Positions 43,389-54,752 are shown, numbered from the stretch's first letter. The stretch is 64,000 bases of DNA from Anniella stebbinsi (GCA_029215795.1 JARDYH010000004.1:205758017-205822016); one strand, 5' to 3'. A program made the numbers and translations. The notes: generated by a model from the sequence alone, not told the origin.

Positions 43389-43914
43389 GGAGGACAACAA
43401 AGAAATATTTAAACATATTGAATGTTACTATTATAACAAATATGGTTAAATGAATCATATTTATCCCTAACAAAGAATAAAGTTGTAGGTCATCTTGAAC
43501 TTTATCATTCCAATATATCACAACCAGACTCCACTTCTCAATAAACCAATCTGTCTGTTTCTTTTCCTCCCTTGGTTTCATTAAATTACCAGATGTGCCC
43601 AAACCCATATTTTGATATATTAATCCTCAATTGATGGAGGATTAATCTTTTTCCATCTGCTGGATATATTCAAGCATGCTGCAGCTAATATCTTCAGAAT
43701 CTACTATGTCCTAATAGAACTACAGATCTATAGATAACTCAAATCCCATGTGATGTTTAATCTCTGCCAAAAAAAAAACCCAACAACCCATATTTCTTAA
43801 TATTAGGACATGTCCAAAATAGATTTAAAAATATTAACCTAATTTGATCTGTGCATGCTTTATGTGATATGTTCTATCCATGCAATAAGGAACTCATGAT
43901 CCCATGATGGTAAG
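42511..43914. other. Mostly unassigned; (GA)n microsatellite and G-run
   Basis: A G-run lies at 43004-43016 and a (GA)n run at 43353-43385. Otherwise AT-rich with no recognised repeat ends or gene. Confidence 0.45.
43353..43385. repeat. (GA)n microsatellite
   Basis: Perfect GA run. Confidence 0.96.
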
Positions 43915-44425
43915 AATATGAGAACCATGCTAGATCATCAAACCAATGGCCTATCTAGTCCAACATTCTATTCCCGTAGTGGCCTCCCAGCTGCCTGTGA
44001 GAAGCCCACAGGTAGGACATGAATGCAACAGCACCATCCCACTGCATACCCAGCAGCTGCATACTGCCGCTGATACTGGAGTTAGTTTGTAGCTATCAAG
44101 ACTAGTAACCATTAATAGTCTTCACCTCCATGAATTTGTCTAATCCCCTTTCAAAGCCATCCATGCTGGTGGTCATCACTGCATCTTGTAATAGCAAATT
44201 CCATAGTTTAACTATGCGCTGTGTGAATAAGTACTTCCTTTTATCTGTCCTGATATCTGTCCCATTCAGTTTCATAGGATGACCCCAGGTTTGAATATTA
44301 TAAGAAAGGGAAAATCTCCCTGTCCACTTTCTCCACAACATGCATAATTTTGTAAACCTCTAGTATCATGTCCCCCCTTACTTGCCTTTTTTCTAAGCTA
44401 GACAGTCCTAGATATAGGAACATTT
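43915..44425 (-). pseudogene. CR1 LINE: C-terminal ORF2 remnant and 3' UTR (minus strand)
   Basis: The minus-strand frame at 44102-44341 reads '…WTGRFSLSYNI…WGHPMKLNGTDIRTDKRK…FTQRIVKLWNLL…GFERGLDKFME…INGY', and upstream (44341-44425) the frame is broken. The pattern F-T-Q-R-x-V-x-L-W-N-x-L followed by a F-K-x-x-L-D-x-F segment is the known C-terminal region of CR1 ORF2. The 3' UTR at 43915-44100 ends with the CR1 terminus ('gagaaccatgctagatcatc'). No catalytic domain: 5'-truncated, inactive. Confidence 0.85.
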
Positions 44426-44474
44426 CCTAATAGGACAGTTACTGCAGGCTTTTCCTTGGTGGTGTGGAAAAGCC

Positions 44475-44488
44475 AACCCCTCCCCCTC

Positions 44489-44530
<42 letters not shown>
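44475..44530. repeat. (CCCCT)/(CT)n pyrimidine microsatellite
   Basis: A C-rich run grades into a perfect CT run. Confidence 0.93.
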
Positions 44531-44532
<2 letters not shown>

Positions 44533-44959
44533 GGGCATGTGGATGTGTTTTCATACTTCCCATTAAACACACAGAAATCAGGGGTCACCTGGTGCAATCC
44601 TGATTCCCCCTTCCACACACTCAGTGAATGTAGCACTGAAAGTGAGGAAAGGGCTTAAATTAACTTTGGCTTTAGGAAACGAAGGAGAAAGAATCCTTGC
44701 AAGCTGGGCACTGATAGAGAGATGACCAGACATTGATTCACCTAGACAACCTTGGCTGGAAGAAAATATTTGCTCTGTTTCAGGAGACAGGAATAGGTTG
44801 TAAAGACAGAAGAAGAATCTATAAGTCATAGAAAAACTAGGAAGCAATAGAATGAATGATATTGAACAAAGAGCCAAAATTAGTAAAAAGGGTGCTCACC
44901 TTTCCCTTGTAGTATTTAAATTATTTACTGAGGAAATCATCAGTAAAACAAACAAGTAG

Positions 44960-45310
44960 TAGATTCAGGCATTAAAGTTAATGGGGAGGAAATAAATTGA
45001 CTATGCTTTGCTGATGACAGAATAGCAATGAGAGTTACAGGAAGTAATAAATTGGCTATGCTTTTCTGATGATAGAGTAGTGATGGCAGACACAAAAGAA
45101 AGCAAAAGACCTTATTAAAATATAATGAATTCAGTTTTCCAAAGCTTAAAAATAAATGAGAATAAGACAAAGATATTAGTGGCACAAATAGATATACATC
45201 CACACAAGCAAAGCAAATGGATCAAATATAAGAATTCAAAGATCTGCGAAGCAAGAAGAAAACAGAGAAAGGGAGATCTAGAACAGAAAGGAAAAGCACA
45301 ACAGGAATGA
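44960..45310 (+). pseudogene. RTE-like non-LTR reverse-transcriptase relic (F-A-D-D box)
   Basis: Plus-strand frame fragments read 'LCFADDRIAMRVTGS' (about 45001-45045) and, after a shift, 'LKINENKTKILVAQ' (about 45146-45187). An F-A-D-D box followed by L-K-I-N-x-x-K-T-K-I is typical of RTE/BovB-type non-LTR reverse transcriptases. The FADD segment appears twice in tandem ('aaattgactatgctttgctg' and 'aaattggctatgcttttctg', 57 bp apart). Heavily decayed; the family assignment is tentative. Confidence 0.55.
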
Positions 45311-45389
45311 CAAAACTGGCACTGGAGTGGGGTTTTACCCCACTAAACCCTGGGCCAGGACCACGGCCTGGTGGAGACCAAAGTATTTG

Positions 45390-45668
45390 GATCTGTTGCT
45401 TTTGTATAGATGCAGAATTGGATGCAATTACTGTGATTTAAATAGAAATACAGTACATCTCACCAAAGTAGGGAAGGCTGTAACCAGATGAGTTGTTTAC
45501 CTGCTCAGTTTTGCTGCCCAAGGTGCTCACGGTGGATGGGCAACTTCAAGGGTCCTGCCACTCTCCCTTCCTATGGTTCTGGCACTATAAATTGGACTTA
45601 GGCTGGAGAGCCCTTCCAAAAGAAGTCTGTCCTCTGTCAATTAGGACACATGGCCACCTTATGCCAGG
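45390..45668. repeat. Unclassified interspersed repeat, copy 2
   Basis: Colinear with 38490-38760 over its whole length ('cggtggatgggcaacttcaa', 'gacacatggccacctta'). Confidence 0.6.
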
Positions 45669-46102
45669 ATGAAATGGCCTGCAGTAAGTGGCATTATGCA
45701 TGGAAGAAAAGCTGAAGGCTGGAATTGGTTCTGAATGCTACAGCAAGACTTCGTTAAGTGTTGGCTTAGTAGGAAGTGGGGGCATTTCGACTTTGATTCA
45801 GGCAGGAAAATGTCTTGTGCTGGCACTGTTCAGTGGACTCCGCAGCCCTTGAAGGAAGTGCAATAGCAAGTGGGAAGTGAAAGAAGAATCAACAGCATGG
45901 GTGCCTTGCAGTCCCAGAAATCCACTTGAAGATGATGGGTATGAGGCATGCTACAGATCAACGTTTTTTGATTCTCTCACAACATCCCTTCAAGACATTT
46001 GGGAAGTTTAACACAGCCCCCAGCTACCCTGGACCCAAGCACCCACCCATCCAAATGCTTCAAAGGTTTTCCATCAAAAGTTGCAGATATGACACTGTAG
46101 CC

Positions 46103-46453
46103 TAGGAGTGGGCAACATATGGCTCTCCAGGTATAATTCCCATGATCCCATGGTTCCCCCTCCCCCGACTCAAGGTGCATAGTACCCAAGAGCAGTCAAC
46201 TAGTTTTGGCACCTGAGGCAGAAAATCTCACCAGTACCACTCCCCGTTCCTGGCAGTAAAATACAATCATAATAATTCAGATAATGAACCATTTGTTGCC
46301 CTTTCACAACACCCCAAATCTGCTGCCTGAGGCAGCTGCCTCACACTGCCTACTGGTAGGGCTGCCCTGTCTCTCGCCATTGGCTATGCTGGCTAAAGCT
46401 GATGGGAGTTGCAATTCAACAACATCTGGAGGGCCACAAGTTGCCCACCCCTA
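46103..46453. mobile_element. hAT-type MITE split by another MITE
   Basis: The left part 'aggagtgggcaacatatggc' and the right part 'gggccacaagttgcccaccc' are mirror ends of the short palindromic hAT MITE. In between (46195-46372) lies a fragment of the 'CCTCAGGTGGCAGATGC' element in reverse orientation ('ctgcctgaggcagctgcctc', 'ctactggtagggctgccctg'). The inner element is therefore younger. Confidence 0.68.
46195..46372. mobile_element. hAT-type MITE fragment, 'CCTCAGGTGGCAGATGC' family, copy 2
   Basis: Reverse complement of 57771-57830, including 'gggctgccct' and 'gcctactggtagg'. Nested in the element at 46103-46453. Confidence 0.6.
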
Positions 46454-46533
46454 CTAGAAACCTACTAGAAGAGGTTTTTTTCATCCCATTCATTTTCACA
46501 AGCATAAAAATACTGGCAGAATATCCTTCTAGT

Positions 46534-46853
46534 TAGGCTGACCATATGAAAAGGAGGACAGGGCTCATGTAACTTTAACAGTTGTAGAGAAAAGGGAATT
46601 TCAGCCGGTGTCATTAGTACGCAATTCGTTCCTGGTGAAATTCCCTCTTCATCACAATTGTTAAAGGTGCAGGGGCCCTGCCTTCTTTTGTATATGGTCA
46701 CTCTAGTATAGTGCCTGCACCTTTAACTGTTGTGATGAAGAGGGAATTTCACCAGGAACTAATTGCATACAAATGACACTGGCTGAAATTCCCTTTTCTC
46801 TACAACTGTTAACGTTACATGAGCCCTGTCCTCCTTTTCATATGGTCAGCCTA
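46534..46853. mobile_element. Palindromic hAT-type MITE (family P), copy 4
   Basis: The ends TAGGCTGACCATATGAAAAG and CTTTTCATATGGTCAGCCTA are perfect complements, flanked by the exact 8-bp duplication CTTCTAGT (46526-46533, 46854-46861). It is 320 bp with the same internal arms as copy 2, but a different subterminal variant ('ccatatgaaaaggaggac' in place of 'ccagataaaatccagg'). Confidence 0.93.
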
Positions 46854-46861
46854 CTTCTAGT

Positions 46862-47706
46862 ACTTGCACCTTGTTCATACTGTGACCACTGAACTGCTAT
46901 GTTCTGTGTTCTAGAGCACTGGATTCTGAGGAAGCCTGGGTTCCTCAGGCTCTTATCTGTATTGGCAGACTGACAGAAATATCCTGCCTTTCTCTGTCCA
47001 TCTTCTTCTGCAACATGATGCCAAAAGCTTGAAGTAGAAGCCATAAACCAATGAAGCTTGAACATTACAAGATGTGTATTACTGCCAGTGGAGGAACAAA
47101 ATGGCCTTAGTCTCCTAACTTTTCTTCCTTGATTTACATCATATGATACTGGCAGCAAAGATGATGATTCCTGTCCAGTCTTTGCCTCCAGTGGCTTTTG
47201 CTCAACTACTATGGAGGATTCTCTGAGCTCAGATATTTGGTTACCATGTCAGAGTCTGAAAATTTCTATGCCCACATTTTGACTCTTCAGCCACAGAGTA
47301 CAATATAACAGCATTGGGCTATAAGATTAAGACTTTGTCTGTTATTTCCCAGCAAAGAGGTTCAGGGAAAAGGTTGATTTGAGGACAGTTCAAAATATTG
47401 ATTCCCTTCATTGTACGTTTCTTGCATTTCTCCCACTCCTGTGCGCAGCACTTGATTCTCCCTGCTGCTTCTGCGTTTCTGAGGCCAACCCTCCATCCCA
47501 AGTATCCTCCTTGCCTGAGCAATCCTATAACCAATCATGGATCACATAACATACATGATGATAATGATCTTGTGGAGAACCAAACTTTGATCAACCTTCT
47601 GGCTTCCATTTTTAAAAGCCTCCGGACTCCATTTTAAGAGACGGTCATTTGCAAATTAGCCAGATATAGCTGTTCCAAAGTTTAATTTCCTGTGTGAAAC
47701 CCTGTC
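46862..47706. other. No recognised feature
   Basis: Broken open frames on both strands, no repeat ends recognised. Confidence 0.5.
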
Positions 47707-48027
47707 TGCTGCAGACAGTAGCAGCATTTGGATGACATTTTAGGCAAGGGAGAGGGGAAGAGGCAACTGATGTTATGTTATTTTTGGAGTGCCCGACACA
47801 CGACATGTTGCCCCTCCCCCATCATGCGGTTGAAAGTCCTGGCCTCATAATAAGCAACAGGGCTCCGATAAACAACAGAGCAACCCATTGTTTTCCCCCA
47901 TTGTTTAATGATGTACCATCAGTTGTGTGTGCTTTGTGTGTCACCCGACACACACAATAATGAACACAACTGACAGTTTCCTCTTTTCCCTCCATTGTTT
48001 AAAGTTTCGTCTGAATGCTGCCAGTGA
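47707..48027. mobile_element. MITE with 'GCAGCATTTGGATGAC' ends
   Basis: GCAGCATTTGGATGACATTT is mirrored by 'gtttcgtctgaatgctgc'. CAGT lies on both sides but offset by one base. The short palindrome at 17192 shares the ends. The interior has 'cccgacacacgacatg' and a near mirror, 'cgacacacacaataatg'. Confidence 0.6.
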
Positions 48028-48163
48028 GTGGCCTGGCTGGTTGTCTATTGTTTTGCCTGACCAAATCCCTCATGTTTTTCCCCATGTAAATATTAACAAG
48101 TATTGCTATCAGACAGAGTCCCATGCATAGGCATAGACCCCATGCCTGGCTCATTCTCCTCTA

Positions 48164-48400
48164 GTTGGCTTTTCATAGGGCCCTTCAACAGGTGTCATTT
48201 GTATGCACACAGCACCAGGTGAAATTCCCTCTTCATCACAACATTAAAAGCTCCAGGAGCTATGCTAGAGTGACCAGATACAAAAGAGGGCAGGGCTCCT
48301 GTAGCTTTAACTTGTGATGAAGAGGGAATTTCACCAGATGCTGCATGCATACAAATGACACCTGCTGAAATTCCCTTTTCTATACAACTGTTATAGATAC
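48164..48400. mobile_element. Palindromic MITE (family P variant), copy 5, interrupted
   Basis: Contains both inverted arms ('gtgaaattccctcttcatca' and 'tgatgaagagggaatttcac'). The left terminus has decayed. The right side stops at 'actgttatagatac', where the element at 48401 begins, so the right end of this MITE is missing. Confidence 0.7.
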
Positions 48401-48578
48401 TAGGGGTGTGCATCGGATCGGATCCGATCCACGATCCGAATCCGATCCGCCCCAAAATTGGGAAAATCCGATCCGATCCGATGAACCTCCGATCCGATCC
48501 GATCCGCCGAGGTCCGATCCGGATCGGACGCCATTTTGAATGCTTTTTCCCATAGCCAAGTATTGTTTTACAAAAACG

Positions 48579-50200
48579 CCTATAACTTTTTCATTTTTAA
48601 TGATAGAAGGATGAAACATGGGCAATGGTTAGGGATAGTTATCTGTGAGAAATTTCAGAAAGACTGGTACATGCGTTTTGTGGCAATTAATTTTTTAATA
48701 AATCCCCAGGAATGCCTATAACTTTGTCATTTTTAAAGTTACACACATGAAACTTTGCCACATTGTAGGAGGTACCTTGGGACCTATGTGTGTGAAATTT
48801 CAGAAACATAGGTGCTTGTCTTGTGTGGCAATTAATTTTTAGAAAAATGGGTAGTAGTGGGGTAAATACAGTTACGCCTCCCATTTTTTTATTTTTAAAG
48901 ATACAAACAGGAAACTTGGGCACATTACAGGTACCACTTGGCTTGATATGTGTGTGAAATTTCAGAAACATTGGTGCTTGCCTTGTGTGGCAATTAATTT
49001 TTGAAACAATGTGGAAAGAAACACCTATAACTTTGTCATTTTTAAAGTTACACAAATGAAACTTTGCCACATTGTAGGTGGTACCTTGGGACCTATGTGT
49101 GTGAAATTTCAGAAACATAGGTGCTTGCCTGGTGTGGCAATTAATTTTTGAAACAATGAGGGATTCATTGGACAGCACTTGCCCATAGGGATTCATTGGA
49201 CAGTACTTGCCCATAGGGAATCATTGGACAGTACTTGCCCATAGGGAATCATTGGAAAGCACTTGCCCATAGGGAATCATTGCATTGCACTTTCCCATTG
49301 AGAAATACAGTTATGGCTCCCACTTTTTTATTTTTGAAGATACAAACAGGAAACTTGGGCACATTAATGTTAACACTTGGCTTGATATGTGTGTGGAATT
49401 TCAGAACGATTGGTGCATGCATTTCGTGGCAATTAATTTTTTAATAAATACCCAGGAATGCCTATAACTTTGTCATTTTTAAAGTTACACACATGAAACT
49501 TTGCCACATTGTAGGTGGTACCTTGGGACCTGTGTGTGAAATTTCAGAAACATAGGTGCTTGCCTTGTGTGGCAATGAATTTTAGAATAATGGGTAGTAG
49601 TGGGGTAAATACATTTACGCCTCCCACTTTTTTATTTTTAAAGATACAAACAGGAAACATGGGCACATTACAGGTACCACTTGGCTTGATATGTGTGTGA
49701 AATTTCAGAAACATTGGAGCTTGCCTTGTGTGGCAATTAATTTTTGAAACAATGAGGAAAGAAACACCTATAACTTTGTCATTTTTAAAGTTACACACAT
49801 GAAACTTTGCCACATTGTAGGTGGTACCTTGGGACCTATGTGTGTGAAATTTCAGAAACATAGGTGCTTGCCTTGTGTGGCAATTAATTTTAGAAAAATG
49901 GGTAGTAGTGGGGTAAATACAGTTACGCCTCCCACTTTTTTATTTTTGAAGATACAAACAGGAAACGTGGGCACATTACAGGTACCACTTGGCTTGATAT
50001 GTGTGTGAAATTTCAGAAACATTGGTGCTTGCCTGGTGTGGCAATTAATTTTTGAAACAATGAGGAAAGAAACGCCTATAACTTTTTTTATTTTAAAAGT
50101 TAGAAGTCTGAAAGTTGCTCACTTTGTAGATCAGTTAGGGGTAGATATGTGTCAGAAATTTCAGAATTATAGGTCCAGGCATTTGATGGCTATGGAATTT
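48579..50200. repeat. Higher-order tandem repeat, about 308-bp unit
   Basis: 'cctataactttgtcattttt' recurs at 48579 (variant), 48715, 49024, 49461, 49767 and 50075, giving spacings of 136, 309, 437, 306 and 308. Each 308-bp unit is two diverged half-units ending in 'gtgtggcaattaatttt' (one starts 'cctataactttgtc', the other 'acgcctcccacttttt'). The 437-bp interval contains a separate 28-bp array. Confidence 0.92.
49167..49306. repeat. 28-bp tandem array
   Basis: Five units at 49167, 49195, 49223, 49251 and 49279, each 28 bp, of the type 'attggacagtacttgccc' plus 'atagggaatc'. Confidence 0.93.
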
Positions 50201-50250
50201 TTAGATTAAAAGTTTCAAAAGTTTTTCCACAGAGGCTTGGTTTCCCCCGT

Positions 50251-51888
50251 CTCCCACTCCCGCCTCCCGCGAAGAAAAAGGAAACACACTCTCTCGATCT
50301 CTTTGATCCTTGCATGCATGGCTGCAACTGAGCTAGTATCCATTACAAAAGGAGAAACAAAGTAACTACATTAAAGCACTTGGCTCCTGTCTGCTTTGAT
50401 ACTTTCACTTTTTACTCAAGCAGAACGGCTGAGCCTAGGCTCACTCTCTCTCGTTCGCATTTATTTCCTGTGCTGACGCTCTTCAAACTTTTGATCAAAT
50501 TCCAACCATGTAAAGTTACCTATATTTTTTTCTGATTAATGCACACACATACACACAAAATACCACACACTTGCACATGCTCCTTTTATATGCAGTATTA
50601 TATGTATTTTTACTATTTCATTAAGTATTGAGCTCCTTCCTTGGCCATTGTCCTATACATGTTCCACAAGCATATCAGTTATAGACTAAGAATGATAATT
50701 AGTTAATTCCTTTGTTTGTTTAGTGATCTTGTTTTATTATTATGTATGTACTTTTTGGGTTGCCTTTATTTTGTTAACTTCATTTTGAAACAAAATAAAA
50801 TTTCATGGGAGAGGGGGAACCAATGAGCCTACTGGTGGCACTATAGAGTTGAACCATTAGTGCTTAAGGCCAAATCAAATGAACCACTAGGTGGCATCAT
50901 CAATTGCAGGCACTGGTGTGGGTGGGTGAGTGAGTGAGTGATCCAGATTAGGATTGCAGGGGAGAGAATTAAGCTTTGCTTCTCCCCCACACCATTTTAG
51001 AATCCCAAACCAGACCAGGTCCCCTGCATTTATACTGGGAAGTGGGGGAGGTTGCCACTTGCTATGTCTTTAATGTAATGTCTGCCTTGGGCCTTTCAGA
51101 GCAATTGTGAGTGGCATGGAAAGGAGAGAATGAATCCTGCCAGCTTGTTCCGCCTCCAAATGTGTAAAGGGCAGCCTGAAAACTTTTAAAGTTAAGTATG
51201 CTTAAGTACTAAGCACTCGCTTGGATGGTTGCATGACTCCTACCATTATTGGGATATCATCGTTATTGTTAGTTTATTGAGTTTTAACAATGACAAACTT
51301 CAGTCCTCCCTTGACATTCCCAGTCACCTCCCTTTCAACTGGGAATTGACAGAAGTTGCAAGGCAGAAGAAGTGAAAAAAGATTACCCTCCACTGGTTCC
51401 CTTCTGCAAGCAGTGGGTCCCACCAATTCCATTGCGCAAACAGGACCCACCACTCAAGCAAGGGAGATTTAGGGGGAAGCCCTGAAATGAGCAGAAATGC
51501 TTGCTTCTGGAAGGAGGCAGGTTGGCAGAGTTCTCTTATGCAAATACCTGCCAACCTGCTTCCTTCCAGAAGTGTGTGTTTCCACTCATTTCGGGATGCC
51601 CAGAAGCATTAAATGATCATGGTTGCACAAGTGGTGGGGGTTACTTGCACAACGGAATTGGCAGGGTGGAAGGGAATCAGCGGGGGAAGAAGTGCCCATT
51701 AGATTCTGTCCTATGCTTGGCTCCAGCTTTTATGTAGCTTTTTATCATGACACCATGTAACCAATCTGAGTGGCCAATGACAACACCACAAATCCAATTT
51801 AGAGGAAGAGCAGAAATTATTACCCTCACTCTGAATGTCAGGGAGCAACCGGCACTACAAACATTTTTATCCCCGTTTTCACCGTAAC
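50251..51888. other. Unassigned; possible LINE-like tail near 50800
   Basis: The region 50251-50480 could still be the right part of the family G element, but no terminus is visible. 'tgaaacaaaataaaatttc' near 50787-50805 looks like a polyadenylation-type tail. No gene recognised. Confidence 0.4.
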
Positions 51889-51891
51889 CCA

Positions 51892-52032
51892 CAGCCTATC
51901 TACACTACTGCTTTAAAACAGTTTAAAATGGTTTATAACAGTTTTGTGAACTGTTGGGGCCCAGAACACACTCCATATATAGTTTTCAAAACGTTTTCAA
52001 AGTGCTTTATCTTTGAAAACGTAGATAGGCTC
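51892..52032. mobile_element. MITE with 'GCCTATCTACAC' ends, copy 4
   Basis: CAGCCTATCTACACTACTGC pairs with 'gtagataggctc', flanked by CCA on both sides (51889-51891, 52033-52035). It matches 7734-7863 throughout ('gaactgttggggcccagaac'). Confidence 0.85.
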
Positions 52033-52248
52033 CCAAATTCATCTCCAAAAGGGCACACTTTTTGAGAGCACTAAAAATGTTTGTGAAACCGACCCCTATT
52101 TCAGCTGAGCCCTATTAATATATTTTCTGTAAGCAAAAAATCTTACAGCCTAGCATTATCATACTGCCACAGCAATATGATATCTACTGATGGCTTCTTT
52201 TTTAAAAGTTCAATTTATTATATGTTAGAGATTTAGAAAGTAATCACA

Positions 52249-52251
<3 letters not shown>

Positions 52252-52291
<40 letters not shown>
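52252..52291. repeat. (TA)n microsatellite
   Basis: Perfect TA run. Confidence 0.97.
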
Positions 52292-52293
<2 letters not shown>

Positions 52294-53990
52294 GTTTAAA
52301 AATCACTGCCTTAATATATACACAATTACCAGTCACTGAACTCATTACTCACACAAAATATTTTCATAATACAATTTCTGATATGCACTGTAATTTAGCT
52401 ATAATATGTAGCAATCTCCCTCTACACACAGACACAATTTGCAAAGTACCAATTTCCTATTAGCCTGTATTCCATCACTCCTGCCTTATTTTCTCATACT
52501 CAAGGATATACATTACTGAGGAGGGGAAATCATAAAGACTACTGTGAAAGTAACTGTCGTTCAGCTTGGGCAGTTTCTTCTGCTATAGCACTTACCAGAT
52601 TATTTGCACCTGAGGAACAGGGGGGAAATACTTGCACTTTCTAATAATTCGCCATCATGTATTTGGCAGTCATCAATCTTCCTAAGGCGATCTTTGATGT
52701 AATGATTGCAATACATTTTATTAAGAATAAACCACCTTCATATGCAATGTGTCATCAAGGCAACAGCCTCTCGAATGAAGATAAACTAAAGGAAAATAAA
52801 AAGAAAATGCACCAAAACTCAGATTTAATTTAGTTTCAGAATGCACATGATATTGAAATGTAGGGATGTTTCTGCAGACGTATTTGCCAATTTAGGATTA
52901 CACACATGTGCTTTGCAGTTCTGTAGCATATTAGGCCACAGCTAACAGAATTAGTCAATAATAACTTCTTCCAAACACTTAAAAGAATATATTCCCAACA
53001 ATATTACTATGCACTGCCATGAAGAAAACAAATCTTTGAAAATCAATCATGTTACATCTGAAGAGTGTTACATCCCAATCCTGTAAGAGCTTTTCTTTTT
53101 CTTTTCTTTTCTTAAAATATTTTCCATTAAACAGATGAACAAAACTTCATAGTACAAGAGCTTATTATACTGTATAAACATCCATATTCACTTTTGTAGT
53201 GCCAAAGTTACACGAGATAGAGTTGCATAAGATATATTATCAAATCTCAAGACATGACAGCTCTCCAAAATGAACTCTGTGAATATGGAGGAGTGCAGTC
53301 ATTTTCTTTTTTGTTAACAAAAGTAAAAAATCAAAACCACATATTTATGAAACTATCTTGCTTTGTGAGCCCCAAAACCATCTACTGTGGTGAGTGAGCT
53401 TCTCAATTAGTTCTTTTTTTACACAAATCTGTTAAGCCACTGTATCTACTTTCGCTTTTATAACAGAATTGAGAGTCGAGCACTACACAAAGAGTGCTTC
53501 CTTTCCTGCTTGTCCACTACATAACCTCTAGATGGCACTGTGGTATAGTGGAATAACACAAGGACACAAATGGAAAAAGTGTTTTCTTTACATTCACAAA
53601 TACTACTGCATTTTCCCTGCACTAAAACACTCACTGAAAGTGCTGTTTAAAAAAGGAGCAAAATTGGAGGGTCATAACATAATCTAAAGAACCCATAAAC
53701 AACCATGAGTAGGGAATTGTGTCCCATGATATACCCCCAGAGTACCTTGTTCCTGACTTACTGGGGAGGGGGCGCTCTGCCAGCAAACTTCCCCTCTCCA
53801 TCCATCCTATAGTCCATCAGCTGCCCTCCAAGGCACATAGGACTGCCCCCTTATTGAATGAATTAATGCATGAATGAATATTCGGGGGAGGGGGTAATTT
53901 AGATCAGGGATAAAATGTGGGGAGAAAGTAAGAAATCATTCTGCCAGTGCCCCCCCCCGCCCCAGTGGTGGCCACTTTAAATTAAAAATG
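52292..53990. other. Repeat-poor stretch, no recognised feature
   Basis: About 1.7 kb without visible transposon ends. Segments such as 'attttattaagaataaacc' (52714-52732) could be conserved non-coding DNA. A C-run lies at 53951-53958. No exon recognised. Confidence 0.45.
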
Positions 53991-53997
53991 AAAATGT

Positions 53998-54330
53998 TTA
54001 GGGATGGGCAAATCTGTCCATTTTGGTTTTTCATTTTTTCCAAGCTTAAATTCAATTTGTCTGGAATTTAGAGATTTTTTTTAAAAAAAAAAGTTTGCAT
54101 GAAAATTTGTACACATTGTTATGTGCATTTCTTCTAATAAAATGTGTTTTTGTGCCAAATTTGGCTGATGTACACATTTCTTTGCTACCATATTTCTTAG
54201 TATAGTACATTTTAAACATTATTTTCACAGATATATGCATTTGTATGCACTTTCTCCATTTCTGCATTCATGTTTTGCTTGGAGAACTCCATTTCAAAAT
54301 GCAGAGAACTGTGAATTCTGAAGAATAATT
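53998..54330. mobile_element. Partial family M element
   Basis: 'tagggatgggcaaatctgtc' at about 54000 is the family M start. The interior 'atgtgcatttcttctaataa', 'gtacacatttctttgctac' has the typical periodicity, in reverse orientation relative to 4665. The right end is not seen. Confidence 0.5.
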
Positions 54331-54713
54331 GAATTTGGCTCTATGTATTGGTTTGAAAGTGTGATATTAGGTAAGTTTGCATTAAAATGTGAAAATGAGG
54401 GATTCTTTCCCCCCTCCCCCCTAAACAATCTCATGAGTCAGATTCATATCTCTGTAAGGTAATTCTGGCACCTCTGAAGGGTTTCTGGATGCTTAGTAGA
54501 ACTTGGACTTTTCTTCCTTGGAACAGTCTGATCCACATGATCTTTCTGAAACCACTTTTCTCCCAAATTTTAAACATGGGTTGCCAGCTAAACAGGCAAG
54601 CAAAGGCACCTACATTTTTGGACAAGACATGTGATGTCATGTGGTTCTCATAGTCACATCATTCTTAGATTGTGGCCATTTCTGTACATTTTGTTTTATG
54701 CAAAGATGTAAAG

Positions 54714-54716
54714 AGA

Positions 54717-54752
<36 letters not shown>

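Larger units (their letters stand above)
48401..50250. mobile_element. Family G hAT element with a satellite-like AT-rich core (right end not found)
   Basis: TAGGGGTGTGCATCGGATCG at the left end, then CGGATC-rich subterminal sequence and 'gacgccattttgaatg', match the family G left arm at 17372 and 20395. The core is different: AT-rich tandem repeats (48579-50200) instead of CpG modules. I could not find the GTGCACATCCCTA right end or a repeat of the left flank (atagatac), so the copy is truncated or its right end has diverged. The right boundary given is approximate. Confidence 0.7.

Noticed and set aside
48687..49861. Repeating open frames with 'CHTRQAPMFLKFHTH' peptides
   Set aside because: They are translations of the 308-bp tandem repeat; the peptide simply tracks the DNA repeat.
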